Shown one piece after another: positions 1 to 11,121 of a stretch of DNA of 64,000 nt. The notes beneath the pieces were generated by a model. That model made no database searches and was not told the DNA's origin. It saw only the letters and a list, made by a program, of their open reading frames with translations. Where the stretch lies: positions 14,229,501 to 14,293,500 of the forward strand of contig WPIO01000001.1 of the NCBI GenBank assembly GCA_009760855.2, read 5' to 3'. A program made the translations under genes and the position numbers. The number at the start of each line of letters is the position of its first letter. Position 1 is the stretch's first letter. The stretch comes from Cristatella mucedo (taxonomy: Eukaryota > Bryozoa > Phylactolaemata > Cristatellidae).

Positions 1-2
1 TG

Positions 3-200
3 TTTTTATTAAATAGTTCTCTATCTGATTTTACTGTTTTAAATAATTCTTCAAAAATTATGCTTACATTTAATATTACATATCCACTTTTGAATAGTTC
101 TTATATTACAACACCAACTGATACAGATTATATTGAGATTGGTTTAGCTAAAGGAGTTTATTATTCTCCTTCAGCATCTATCACAGTTTCCAACCCATAG
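3..200 (+). CDS. C-terminal end of an unidentified Polinton-region protein (partial)
   Basis: One plus-strand frame stays open from the window edge to a TAG at 198-200, giving about 65 codons of Ser/Thr/Asn-rich sequence with alternating hydrophobic residues, as in a beta-rich structural protein. Composition is AT-rich like the next 6 kb, so it probably belongs to the same mobile element. It converges on the minus-strand ORFs that follow. A virion-like structural protein would fit a Polinton, but I recognise no family and the N-terminus lies outside the window. Confidence 0.4.
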   Translation, partial: FLLNSSLSDFTVLNNSSKIMLTFNITYPLLNSSYITTPTDTDYIEIGLAKGVYYSPSASITVSNP

Positions 201-275
201 TTTCTTTGATCAATTCTTCTCGTAGATCACAACTCTTTCCAGCATCTATTTCTTTCTTTATTTGTTTATTTAGTT

Positions 276-572
276 CTATTTTTTAGAGTATGCTTCACAT
301 TTCATACTATTTATTTTTTCAATTTTTAAGTCTTTTAGAAACTCTTCAAAGATTGAACCATATCTAACTTTAGTAAATTTACAAGCTATCTCTGGTTCAG
401 AGTGATTTATTCTCAGTGCTTTATATTCTATTGGTAGTTTTACTGCATCTAACAGTGTTGATCTAATGTCTTCAATTCTATCCATTGGATATGAACAGAT
501 CTTAAAGTTTGAACATTGTTGACCTTGTACTTCATTAAGACAATCTTTTACTCTTGTTTCAACTGAAACCAT
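276..572 (-). CDS. Small hypothetical protein of the Polinton-like element (98 aa)
   Basis: Intact ATG-to-stop frame in AT-rich DNA, on the same strand as the polymerase pseudogene. The product is mixed-charge and soluble, with a Lys-rich C-terminus and Cys residues at both ends (VKDCLNEV, MKCEAYSKK). No membrane segment or known domain is visible. It sits in a series of short same-strand ORFs. Family unknown; the call rests on integrity, strand and context. Confidence 0.4.
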   Translation of the reverse strand: MVSVETRVKDCLNEVQGQQCSNFKICSYPMDRIEDIRSTLLDAVKLPIEYKALRINHSEPEIACKFTKVRYGSIFEEFLKDLKIEKINSMKCEAYSKK

Positions 573-715
573 TTTCTATAATATCATTTTTATTTTGTTT
601 TAATTTAAATTATTTACACAGTGGTTGGTGCAGGTTGTGCTTGTGCTGCTAGTGCTACAGCAGTTGCTTTTTGTCTTGCACTTGTACCATCACTTAGATC
701 AGGTAGAACAGCAAA

Positions 716-1111
716 TCATTCATCCTTGACAATTCCAGAGATGTCGGGTTTAACTCCAGATACTCCTGAGATAACAGTAGAAATTGTTGGAAGTTGTCCT
801 GCAATCCATGTTGTATATCCAGAGATGTCACCAGGTGTATCTAGAAGTGCACCAACTTTAGCTCCAACTGTTTTTTCTAGATTAGCTGTTACATCTGACA
901 ATCCTGCAGTGATTATATTTTGTGCTTCAATAACGCATTCATCTAGATAGAATTTCTTAACTGATGCATCAGCCATAACTGAAATATAAGTATCAAGTTT
1001 TTGTTGATCGTAAGATGTCATTCTTGATTTAACAAGATAATCAACGTAAGCTTTTAGTGCAGTAGCACTTGTTGCTAGATTTGGATCACTAACATCAGTA
1101 GTTCCTTGCAT
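716..1111 (-). CDS. Hypothetical protein of the Polinton-like element (131 aa)
   Basis: Intact frame from ATG at 1111 to the stop at 716. The N-terminal 65 residues are predicted helical (DPNLATSATALKAYVDYLV). The C-terminal half is rich in Gly, Thr, Val and Ile, with repeated ISG/VSG turns (GDISGY, ISGVSGVKPDISG), suggesting a helical head and a beta-rich or fibrous tail. This could be a minor structural protein of the element. An opposite-strand frame over 621-950 is most likely a shadow. No homologue is recognised. Confidence 0.45.
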   Translation of the reverse strand: MQGTTDVSDPNLATSATALKAYVDYLVKSRMTSYDQQKLDTYISVMADASVKKFYLDECVIEAQNIITAGLSDVTANLEKTVGAKVGALLDTPGDISGYTTWIAGQLPTISTVISGVSGVKPDISGIVKDE

Positions 1112-1215
1112 TTCCTATTATAATTGTAAAAAACATGAGCACACAAAAAATAACAAACATGCTAAGAATTCTAGAAAGTTCAATTAATTTGTACACCAGG
1201 TTTTGTTTTAGGGTT

Positions 1216-1454
1216 TTAGATTTTTTTATTTGCTTCTTCAAGCATTTCATTTATCTTACTACGACATTCCATTGGTTTATCACATGTATCACAGATCTCA
1301 ATAAGAACATTAATAAATGAACTATCTAATTCTGGAATAAGTTTATCGAGTGAGTGTTTAACTATTCTTTGATCAACACCTTTAAGTTTTTGTAAACAGA
1401 TTTTTTTGCCATTTCTCTAGATTGTTCGCAGCTAAGAATTCTTGAAACATCCAT
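1216..1454 (-). pseudogene. Frameshifted small ORF of the Polinton-like element
   Basis: An ATG at 1454-1452 opens a frame (MDVSRILSCEQSREMAKK) that breaks at a run of A residues near 1398-1404. The next frame then continues as plausible coding sequence, with a Cys-containing stretch (IEICDTCDKPMECRSK) and a Lys-rich end, to a TAA at 1216-1218. A single-base homopolymer slip explains this best. Whether it is a genuine mutation or an assembly error cannot be told here. The C-terminal CxxC...C pattern could bind zinc. Function unknown. Confidence 0.4.
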
Positions 1455-1499
1455 TATCTATAAAAGTAAAATAATTTTTTTAAAGTTCATCTTCTTCGT

Positions 1500-1727
1500 T
1501 TACATAATTGTGATAATCTTGTTGAACATATCGTTCATCTTTTCTCCAAATAAAAGTTTTTCAAGACTTATATCATCTTCTTCACTAACATAAGAATCTG
1601 ATTCTGATTCAGGAACATAGTCAGGATCTTCCTCTGAATCATCTGAAAACGACTCACATTCACTATCTGAAACAGTGATATCAATAGAATCATCTTCTTC
1701 AGAAAATTGGAAAGCTTCTGAATCCAT
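1500..1727 (-). CDS. Highly acidic small protein (75 aa)
   Basis: Intact frame whose first 55 residues are about half Asp/Glu/Ser (for example SEEDDSIDITVSDSECESF), followed by a hydrophobic C-terminal helix (SLEKLLFGEKMNDMFNKIITIM). Ser-Asp/Glu runs resemble casein kinase 2 sites. Acidic low-complexity proteins occur in large DNA transposons and viruses, but no family can be assigned. It lies between two small same-strand ORFs. Confidence 0.4.
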   Translation of the reverse strand: MDSEAFQFSEEDDSIDITVSDSECESFSDDSEEDPDYVPESESDSYVSEEDDISLEKLLFGEKMNDMFNKIITIM

Positions 1728-1751
1728 CCTATAACAGTGAAAATATTTTTG

Positions 1752-1904
1752 CTAATTTAAAATTAATTTTTCTACTGACTTAACCAGATCTATTTCGGCT
1801 TGGATGTCAACGTATTTTTTATCTGTTTCCATTTTCTCTTTACCAGCAAATCTGACTTTCTTTACAACAACTTGTTTGTTGTATTCATTCTTTCGTTTTG
1901 GCAT
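1752..1904 (-). CDS. Short basic protein overlapping the polymerase 3' end (50 aa)
   Basis: ATG at 1904-1902, stop TAG at 1752-1754. The N-terminus MPKRKNEYNKQVVVKKVRF is strongly basic with a nuclear-localisation-like PKRK. The second half is a charged amphipathic helix. The start lies inside the last codons of the polymerase pseudogene in another frame, so the two overlap by about 20 nt, as in compact viral or Polinton genomes. Function unknown. Confidence 0.4.
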   Translation of the reverse strand: MPKRKNEYNKQVVVKKVRFAGKEKMETDKKYVDIQAEIDLVKSVEKLILN

Positions 1905-4900
1905 CTATATTAAATTTATTTAAAAATTCAAAGCATTTTCCACCTGTCTCTTTTATTCTATAGTGACCGTAAGAAAGTGAGTGTAATCCACAGTCTAACC
2001 AGTATCGTTTTGAGTCAAATGCTGGTAGTGCTTTTTTTCGATTTCTTTGTAATTATATTGTGTTTACTTTGTATCATATGATAGAAATCTCTATCAAGTG
2101 TTTCTTTGAACTCTTTGGTATTATGATTGCTTATAAATATATCATTTGCTGTAGATAGACAATCAGCATATTGTTTATGTGTTAGTTTTGAGTGTTCAAT
2201 TACTGATTTTGGAACTCCATTTGCTTTCATAATTGGATTTACAGAATTAACTGAATATAGTTTTGGTCTCAAAGAAATGAATTCACTAAGTTGTTCTCCT
2301 TTCAACTCATCCTTGAATTTACCAACTCACCTTTATGAAACCAATCTTTAATATCAGATAGCTCCACATCAAAGTTGTTTGCTTCTTATGTTAACAACTA
2401 ATGAATCAGTATCTGTGTATAACAAATTTATTCTGTCATTAAACTTACTTTTCTATACATCATAGTAAAATCTTTGCATATGTAATTTTGATAAATCAAG
2501 AATAACGACACCAATAAACATTGGCTTGTTTAAAAATGCAGTTATTTTAGCATGTTCAAAGCCAACTAAAGTTGTATCAAAGCATCTAATTTCTTTAAGT
2601 CTTGGATCTCTCATATCTTATAAAGAGAATCATTCTTTTCAGTTCCTGTGTTTACTATTCCAACACATATTCTGTTTTCAACGTTTTCTCAAGTTTTTCC
2701 AAAAATCTGACAAATAAAACCTTTGTATAGATTTCTTTTAAATTCATCTTTTTACGATCAAATTCAATCTTTTTCTCTGCACATATATAAATAAATGGCT
2801 TTGCCCAACGTTCTTGTTTAAACTGGTAAACTTTATGTATTTTAGTTGGTATCAGTTCTTTACTAACAACAAATTGAAAGTATCTATAATGTGTTAAATA
2901 ATTAGTTTTCTTAGAGAAATCACAAATCAATTTTGGAATATCACTCCCTCCTGTTGAAAATCTTAGTTGACTGTTTGAATATTCTGAACTGTCAACAAGT
3001 CTACTTTCGGAACAAAGAGGATAATCATTGTATAAATCGTGTAATTCCTTTGGATATTTCAAATCAGCCAAAACAAATATACCTATGTCACCATCTGGAG
3101 GTCATGACATTATATTTTCAAGTGGCCAACTACTTAAATAATCTTCAATAGGTTCTGTAACAGGTAAGTGCCACATCATAACGGTTGGATATGAACTTGT
3201 TGCATCCCAGTGCATAATGTAGTTTGCTTGTTTTTCTTTATTGTAGTTAGGAAGTTTTTGCTGTTGTTAGCTGCACAAATTTTTTGACTTACTTGGCAAA
3301 TACCTCCTCTTACTGTGTTCTTAAACTTTTGATAAAGTTTTAAATCACCTTCATTTTTACCTAGTAAGTTAATAATACATGAAGTATAAAACAAAGTACA
3401 AGACCACACATAATGAGGTGCAGATAGATAATGAGCAGGATCTAATTTAAATAATTCAATGAAACTGTTTCTCTATGATTCAAAGCAATCAGCAAGAAGA
3501 GTGACACCCAACTTTAGATAAATATCGTGGTAATCACCTAAATTCTTCATATCCAAAACTTTAAAAATATTTAGTGCATGCGTGTAATCTTCACTACTAA
3601 TACTTTTATCAAAACTAAGTTTACTGCGGAATTCTTTTATATTAGGAATTACATTATCATTGAACCTATCAAACGAATCCATGTATTCATACGGATAAAC
3701 TCCTTTTCTTGATATTATATCTAATAGACAATCAGGATTAATATTTGGATATAGCTTTTTAAAGATACTCATTGTAATATCAAACTTTGAATTAGCTTTC
3801 TTTAATTAAGTAACAATATTGCATGATTTATTACTCATGAAATTATAAGAATCCTTGAACTCAAAATCATTGAATGACATTGACATGTAACTTTCCATCT
3901 TATGCGCAACAGGTTTACAATCAATACTGTATGATGACACTCCTTTTACAATCAAATGAGAATCATAACCTTTGAAATTATGTATAAAGATATGTAGTTT
4001 CCAATCCTTATTATGAAATCTAACTAATGAATTACAAAGTTTATGTGCTGCTCATCTAAATTTATCTGTACAATGGCAATGATCTCTAACTTTTATTATA
4101 CCAGGTTCACTATCAAATTCTTTTTTACAAATCCAACACGATTTAGAATTATTAAAAACCTCTGTAGCATCGTCATCAATACCAATAAGAAGTTATTTTT
4201 ATTCAGCTAACTTCTTTCTTAACTCACTAGAATAATTTATCAAAAACTCTTCAAGTAGCTCAACACATTTTTCTCCTCTAGATATAAACTCCTTAACAAC
4301 ATTTCCATTATAGTCAACAACAATTGCACAGGAGTCACAAAGAACTTGAAGCATATTTGTGCATGAGTCGCTACATTTATCTGTAGTTAACTTATTATTA
4401 CAGTATTGTGGATTAACATTGTTTGATAACATACTTTCATAACAAAGATTACATGTCTTTACACACAAGCTCTCGAAATCTGCATAACAAGTATATGGTG
4501 CTTTAATAAGTTTAGCTTTATCACTAAATTTTAAAAGTTTAGAATCTTGTATTTTACCTGTTTTCTTATTTTCTCGAACGCCTGGAATTTTTAAAGTAGA
4601 ATCATTAGAATTAACACCATTACACATAAGTAAATGATTTTCTAAATGTTTAGGAGTGAAGAATCTGTCTATGCATCTATGACAATAGATTAATAAACCT
4701 CCCTTATTAGGAGTTCTACAAAGACTACTAAAACTTTTTATCAATACATAATGACTTTTTCAAGTTTACTAATTATTAATAAGTTAATATTTCTATTTGG
4801 AACTTCCAGCCTCTTTCTTACAATTTTAAGAGGATAAATACTAGATTTACCACTATATTCATAAACATGTATACTAACATTTAACAGTTTCCCTAATTTT

Positions 4901-6220
4901 TTTAGTATCAATTACTTTGAGAGGCCATTCTATTTCTGATATTGATTCATTAAGTGATGAAAATTCATTTTTAATAATTTTAGCAAGTCATTATATCCTT
5001 CAGGATGTAATGTATCTCCATGTGTACCTCCACAGAGTCATAAAGACCATGTGGGTGTTACGCAGGAGAGTTTTGTATAGCGCACTCACAGCCTAAGCGG
5101 CTTTCGGTACGCATTCGGTAGCCAACATACTTCGTCTCACGCAACAAAGAGAAAGTGGGAAGCATAGCAGAGTCAGGAGAGCAGTTGAGGTAGTGAGCAG
5201 CATGGAAGTAGCAGCTCAGGACCGCTGAAAAGGATGAGCCATAGTCGGCAGTAGGAGAGTAGTTGTCGTTGCGTAAGAATTGTGGAAGCGATTTCCACAG
5301 TCTAGGACCTGGAGAGCTAAAGCTTCTATCGCCAACGGTCTTTGAGCGGAGGAGTGGAACAGCTAATTTATTGTCCACACAGGACCTGAGGGCGCGAACA
5401 GGCTGAAACTGATGCAGCAGTTGAGCTAGGTACGAAGGAGCCAAGCCGTGGCGGGCCTTGTGGGTCAGCGTAAGAACTTTGCTCTGTATCCGTTGCTCAA
5501 CCGGCATCAATCCTAGCTCGTTTAGCAAATGAGACACGTGCTCAAACCCCTGGGACTTGAAGACCAGCCTTGCAGCCATATTCATAGTCTGCTGCAGTGG
5601 CCTAATAGCTTTCTTTGGCTGCCCAGCCAAAAAGGATGGTTAGATACAGGCTTTAGAAATTTTAATACACACCGCAAAGCACAATAGTTATCTTTATTCT
5701 TTATGTTGTAACAGCAGCCTTTCTTTGCTAAAATAGGTGGTAATTAAAAGTATGAAGAGCCTCCTCTAATAATATACTTGCAAATGTTGATTTCAAGACC
5801 TTTGACTCCGACTAATCTCCAACCAGAGCCAGGATTTGCATCAATAATTTTGTCTATTGATTCTTTTAGGGATTTCAGTTGATTTAAAATAACACTAGTA
5901 TAATCAATTCTTTTAATAACTGCAACTAATTTAAAACTAGTAATTCTATTATAACTATGAGTATCAGTTTGATCATGATATGAATGTACAGCTATCTTAG
6001 TTTGTAGTTTGAACGAAGAAAATCTATTTGTTATATCAAGTAATACACTGTTATAACTTGGTACTATAATATTAAAGAAGTCGTCAATTTCAGTAGCTGG
6101 ATAGTCTTTACCTTGAAGTACATAGCGTTCGTGTTTTGCATTAGCTCCAATAAATTTTAGTTTAAATGTATGAAGTCTTGAAGCAACACTGTTTCCTGGT
6201 GTTATGTCGTCAATATTCAT
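1885..6220 (-). pseudogene. Polinton/Maverick-type protein-primed family B DNA polymerase, broken
   Basis: Pieces of one family B (DNA_pol_B_2) polymerase lie in order on the minus strand. The N-terminal region (6220 to ~5650) contains GSGWRLVGVKGLEIN and ends in a premature TAA near 5744. After the LINE insertion come a Cys/His region, an exonuclease-I-like YADFES (4470-4487), a zinc-binding-like RDHCHCT (near 4075), an Exo-II-like HNFKGYDSHLI (near 3950-3989), KGVYPYEYMDSFDRF (3666-3710), and the palm segment with LYNDYPLC (3071-2655). The catalytic YTDTDS is at 2402-2419. A C-terminal DKRYW-like end (SKRYWLDCGLHSLSYGH) stops at 1885. Several frameshifts and stops separate the pieces, so it is inactive. 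Such polymerases copy Polintons and related viruses by protein priming. No fusion was reconstructed. Confidence 0.85.
5008..5632 (-). mobile_element. LINE-A non-LTR retrotransposon, 5'-truncated, inserted in the polymerase pseudogene
   Basis: It encodes the C-terminal end of a CR1/L2-like reverse transcriptase ORF (frame 5058-5630, with LNELGLMPVEQRIQSKVLTL and GPRLWKSLPQFLRN). The 3' end, read on the minus strand, runs into a CATTA-type tail. AGGATG flanks both sides (5002-5007 and 5633-5638) and may be a short target-site duplication. Near-identical copies lie at about 20.76 and 36.3 kb. This copy splits the polymerase coding region, so it is younger than the Polinton insertion. Confidence 0.8.
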
Positions 6221-6701
6221 TAGCCTTCTGGCTTCAGTGTGAAAAGAGTTTCCCTTATTAGGACGGATTCGATAAATATATAAATATGAAAATAAAATAT
6301 TTAATTGAAATATTAAAAAATGTTTTACTATTATATAAATAGATTAATAATAATAGAATATTTATAATTAGATAAAAAGTAAGTCTGTTGCTTAACAATC
6401 GAGTAAACAAACTGTAAGTAATAGATTCATGTTGTAAGTAAAGGCTAGTTTCAGGACGTTTTCGTCGAAAAATATTGAAATGTGAGCATGAGCGAACATC
6501 GAGAAGTTTGAGATGGAAATGGTATGAAACGAGACTTTACTTACAACAAGGCCCGCGCCATTCTCGACCCTACGTCCTCATGTCTTTAATTAGCTCTCAC
6601 AGAAAATGTTTGCAAATGAAGGCACAATTTGGCTGAATTTTCTAGATATATATACAAATTTGCATGATGAGGTACGCTTTTAATGTTGTGCGCAATAAGT
6701 G
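6221..6701. other. AT-rich boundary zone of the Polinton-like element
   Basis: From 6221 to about 6430 the sequence is extremely AT-rich with short TA-rich repeats (repeated TATAAATA and AATAAT) and no coding potential. Past about 6550 the base composition shifts to that of the rest of the window. The element's terminus probably lies here, but the other terminus is outside the window, so a terminal inverted repeat cannot be confirmed. Confidence 0.4.
6431..6547. repeat. 117-bp inverted-repeat element with 23-nt arms
   Basis: The left arm at 6431-6453 (GTTGTAAGTAAAGG...) and the right arm at 6525-6547 are reverse complements with two mismatches in 23. Between them lies about 70 bp of unrelated sequence. 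This could be a tiny MITE, a solo terminus of the neighbouring element, or a structured RNA. There is no clear target duplication. Confidence 0.55.
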
Positions 6702-6709
6702 GTCACGAG

Positions 6710-6869
6710 CAGGGGCGGAGCCAGGATTTTCAGGTTGCGGCAAGGTTGAAGGTTAGGGGGCAAGGGTCCCTTACCCGTCCCCCAAGGCCGTGGGAAATTT
6801 GCTACCGGATACAGATACTCTCCTCTGTCCATGGGGGCAATTGCCCCCTGCCCCCTGGCTCCACCCCTG
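6710..6869. mobile_element. hAT-type MITE (160 bp) with 8-bp target-site duplication
   Basis: It begins CAGGGGCGGAGCCAGG and ends CCTGGCTCCACCCCTG, near-perfect terminal inverted repeats of the hAT style. It is flanked by GTCACGAG (6702-6709) and GTCGCGAG (6870-6877), an 8-bp duplication with one mismatch, as expected for hAT insertion. There is no coding capacity, so it must be mobilised in trans. Confidence 0.85.
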
Positions 6870-6877
6870 GTCGCGAG

Positions 6878-8678
6878 GACAGGTCTCCATTTCCACAGTA
6901 AATGCTCACATTTTAAAATATATATAGCTGACTTACTGTACTTCGAATAGCTCCGGTCTCATCTTACTAAATTATATTTTAATATTTCGAATGCTATGCT
7001 GTCCATTTGCTTCGCCTTCTATGAAATTGCCAGCAGCCTCCTGCTTCAGCTTGCGGATTTGGGGTCCTGAGCCCAAGTAGCAAGTTAATATGGCAACTGC
7101 TACTTGTTTTACAATTCCTATACATAGAACAGTATTAGAAAGGTCGCTATGCATGCGCCATGTCTGGATAAGGTTACAAACTACATAACAACAGGCTCGA
7201 TGTACTTCAATTTTTCTCAAAAACACATTTGCTACCGTATAGAATACTGTTGCATCCAGATAATTTGTAGCTAATACCTGTGTGCCATGCGATATACAAT
7301 TTCAGTGTTTCTCTGCTTATAAAAAGAATGAATTGCTCAGCTACCCGGCTCCATATTTATCTGCAGCCTTTTGAAAATGCACTTACTACAGCGTCGTCAT
7401 TCGGACAACAAGAGGCCTGGCTCCTTGTTATTATGGTAACAAGCAATCAACTTTTTGATATAATTACAAAATGTAATGCCACATATAAAATATATATATC
7501 TAGAATAGAATACATCAATTATATAAATAGCCTATGTAGCGCTAAACCGCTGTCAAGGACTATCGCGGATTTTTCCTGACGGAGCGAAGGGTTCACGTAC
7601 TGGTTACTTTGAAATTTGACTACCTCAACTGGCACCTTGGCTAATTGCCGAAAAGTCTATGAAAAGTCGGCCGACCCTTCTGAACTGGGTGACCTGACTT
7701 GACGACTATCTCAGTAAGTTTGAATCAATCCTTCCGCTACGGGAGGGTCTCCGCTGTCTTTTCGTTGAACTGTGAATTCAGTTTTAATCTCTTTGGCTGT
7801 CTATAAATTACGCTCAGGTTAAAATTATTTCTATCTAGCTGACCTTGCTGGCAACTGCACACCTGACAGATCTCTCATATCATTACAGTCCAGTAGTCTG
7901 GGGTTCTGTCTTCCCCGCATGACCATGTGAGATGGCTCATTTGCCTTTCGATCCGTGGCGTTCTGGAATTCCTTACAAGAGCATGTGCGCTGCTAAAGGT
8001 CATTGCAGACATTCAGTACTGTCTTGAAGGTTAATCTCCTTATAGTTGAATACGGGGTCTGAAACTTGCCCCAGCACGGCAGCAACTAAAGAACGGCAAG
8101 CAAGAAAAGCAGTGCCAACGACATTCCCAGAGAAAAACAACAGGCATAACATTACAAATGACACCAAAACGGTAAATGTGTAAAATAAAAACCAAAACCT
8201 ATGCTAGAAAATCGGAAAAAATGTCCCATGCATCAGCGCTATGCAGTCTTAATCCTTCGCTTCAGCGAATCGGCGCTTTTACCATGACGACCGCCAAGGT
8301 GCGAAGCCCAACAACAACTTCTGCTCCTCGTTAAATAAGGATTTGTGAAGGTAATCTCGTGACACTGAAAGTAGCGACATAAATTGTGCGCCACTATTTT
8401 CTACTCAACTTTCGTTCGCGATCGAATTCGACGTTCAATATGTGGTTGACAGAGCACGCTTTCAAATTAGCCTGGATGCCAGTGAAGCCTGTCAAGCATT
8501 CGCATATAATGCGTTCCGCCATCCTTGGGAACAAAAAAGACCGCCCTAGCCTCTTTAAGGCTACCCATACGATATTGGAGATAAGGACGTGGCCAACACT
8601 TTAGTAAGGCAGCTAAACGTCCAACACGACGGAAGCTGCACATGGTAAGGACCTACTTGGAATTAAATAAATAAATCC
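6878..8678. other. Intergenic, no gene recognised
   Basis: Short frames of 60-100 codons occur on both strands, but none has domain-like composition, splice context or a recognisable family. No repeat family seen elsewhere in the window is evident. Confidence 0.5.
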
Positions 8679-8679
8679 T

Positions 8680-8845
8680 AGCTGATTAAACAGCCTCTTT
8701 TTTTATAGCAACAGGTGAGCATCTACGGCTATCACCACCGCTTGCAGTGGCGATAAAGGATCGCCCACCGCAGGAATCGAACCCACGACCTCGGGACCGA
8801 GGTCATGAAAGCAACCGCCTTACCTAGTGTGCCATCACGGCTCAC
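8680..8845 (-). mobile_element. SINE-A (tRNA-derived), copy 1
   Basis: Read on the minus strand it has a tRNA-like head with a B-box (GGGTTCGATTCC) preceded by an A-box-like region, the conserved GCGATCCTTTATCGCC body, and a 3' end in GGCTGTTTAATCAGCT. It matches the better-preserved copy at 52.2 kb. Confidence 0.8.
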
Positions 8846-8847
8846 CA

Positions 8848-11100
8848 ACTCGTAGCATTTGTAAAAATGTTTCTAGTCTATTTTGGAGAGCCTAAAATTT
8901 CGCAGCGTAGGCGCAGCCTTGAATAATCTTCGACTCACGCATCGGAAATAAGTTGCCTACCCACACTCGGAAATCTGCAGCTTCACACCACAGGTGCACT
9001 CCGCTCCAACGGCCTCTTCTAACGTGTCTAATAAATTTACCTCTTTATAAATATATTCCTATAAATAATAATCCTTATATCTAATAAAAATAGGATTTCA
9101 CTATTTATTTAAAAAATATCGCTCCTCTGGTATCATTTATGTTCGTAAATGCTGAAGACATGTTCAAGCAGCTTTTATTCAAATTTATATATAAAAAACT
9201 GAGCGTCCTTCAAGTGGAGGGCCGAAGGCACGCGGCCCTGCAATCTTTTGGTTCAGCTTTATATGCTTGTATATCTGCTGTCTGCTACTCTATAGGCCTC
9301 GGCGAATGGCCCGTCGAGATGGTCGACGACATGCGCAAGTACTGATCAACAGCTGGTAGTGGGCAATGTGCCCACCTGGACTCGGATTTTACTCCAACAA
9401 GATCTGTCTATGCAGCCGATGGAAAACTAAGAAATTGCTCTTAATGACCTGTTCAAAACAACTCATCAGCTGTCAAAGTAACCTATCCATCTTGACTGGA
9501 TCTGCCATTCACCACCTAAGCTTTGTCTGTTTTGCTTTTCCTTCAAGCTAACGTCACCAGAAGTTGTAGCCTTCGGCACAAAAGTTTTTTGCAACTGGAA
9601 GCACAAAAAGCAACAAATTATGGAGCACGAGGTCAGCTCTACTCATCGAGCATCCGTGATTAAACTGCTAAAGTGACGCGACACAGCAAACGTGTTGATC
9701 GGGCAATTATAAAGCAAAGTGACAAACAACGTGAGCATTGGCGTGCTTTTCTGTGCAGTTGTTTGAAATTATTTCCTTTTTATCTGAACGTGGCCTGGCC
9801 TTTAGAGGTGACAACCAGATCATTGGCACTGCCCATAATGGCAATTACTTGGGAATCCTTGAACTTATATATCAAAATTTGATCCCTTCATTGCGCAACA
9901 CCAGCAGATGCATGCCAACAAGAGAAAAGAACACACTTCATACCTGTCTGCCAAATGTAAAGTGCCAAGAAAGAGATTAAGTTCTCTGGGGGCGCTTTAT
10001 CAGTCTATCATTTTTATTATTATTATATCTGCAATCTGCAATCAACTGATTCAGCTGGTTGGCCAGTAAATTGTAGATCGGTCAAAGTTTGGTTTGCCGA
10101 GTACTTCTCAATCCAAGTTGATTCGACGCCTGATATAACACACTAGGATCAGCTGAGTGCTTATTCGTTACGCGTTACCATCTGGCCCTGTCAGTGGTTC
10201 CTTACATTTTTACCTCAGTAAGGTCACAAAGGTGAACAGCGTACTGATAGCTTGCTTCAGTTTCTGCACAGCTGGGGGATTGATATTGACGTTGGTCGTG
10301 GACAGTCGTATAACAACGGCAGCATTATGAACGGCAAGTATAGAGGTATGCCGGCTCTTATACGACTGGTAATTCCGCACAACGCCTAGATACCCTGTGC
10401 AGGTCGTTTCTTGAACCTCATTGGTGAGTGAGCAGCAGCCTTGTTTGCCAATGCTCTATCTTTCTTTGACTTAGTCTAATGGCTGTACGTTATTTTTCTG
10501 GTTCGACAGCACAATGGGCCATCCTCGAAGACAAGCTGGAACACGCTGCATGCCGGCTAGCACTAAAGAGATTTTCAGAAACACTGCGGTCAGCACGACT
10601 CCATTCAGAAAATGCTCTGGTGAGGGATTGTAGTGAGATTTTCAAAGCTCCGGAGGACATTATAGAAGACAAAGTAGGTGACCCCAAGGCAGAGAGGTGT
10701 CAAGAATAGGATGGGCGGGAGCACCCCGTGGCCTACCTTTCCATACACCTAAGGCAGGAGAGCGGAATGGTTTTCACGTAAAATATATTGAACGACCTGC
10801 AAGATTAATGGACATATAGCACTTGACACTCCAAAGATATATCGCATAGGCCAGATGAGCCAGGTTCCTCACTTTCTATCCTTGGAGACCAAATTGATCC
10901 CACATAGGTCGTCGGGCAGCCTAGCCTCGGTCCCAGAATCAAGGGGTGCTAATTTTGCTGAACATGTCAGCTAAGAGCTGCCTCTCTCTCCCGTATAGAG
11001 ACTAATGGGGGAGGGCTAAACTGCTTCCTCGTGGATCGGGGCTTATTGCCCCGGCCCCGTCAACAAGACTCCTGGCATCTGCAAGACTTCAGCTCCTGCT
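8848..11100. other. Intergenic, no gene recognised; short LINE-B 3' end inside
   Basis: Frames such as 9139-9345 and 10479-10709 are open but have no recognisable domain, codon signature or splice partner. At about 9953-10022 (plus) lies a lone LINE-B 3' end: AAATGTAAAG, the AGAGATTAAGTTCTCT stem-loop, GGCGCTTTATC, then ATT repeats. Confidence 0.5.
9953..10026 (+). mobile_element. LINE-B 3'-terminal fragment (or SINE-B remnant)
   Basis: Only the last ~75 bp of the LINE-B family is present: the stem-loop AGAGATTAAGTTCTCT within GCC...GGCGC flanks, followed by a TTATTATTAT tail. This looks like an extreme 5' truncation. Confidence 0.65.
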
Positions 11101-11121
11101 CCCTTTTGTCAATAGCGTCAG

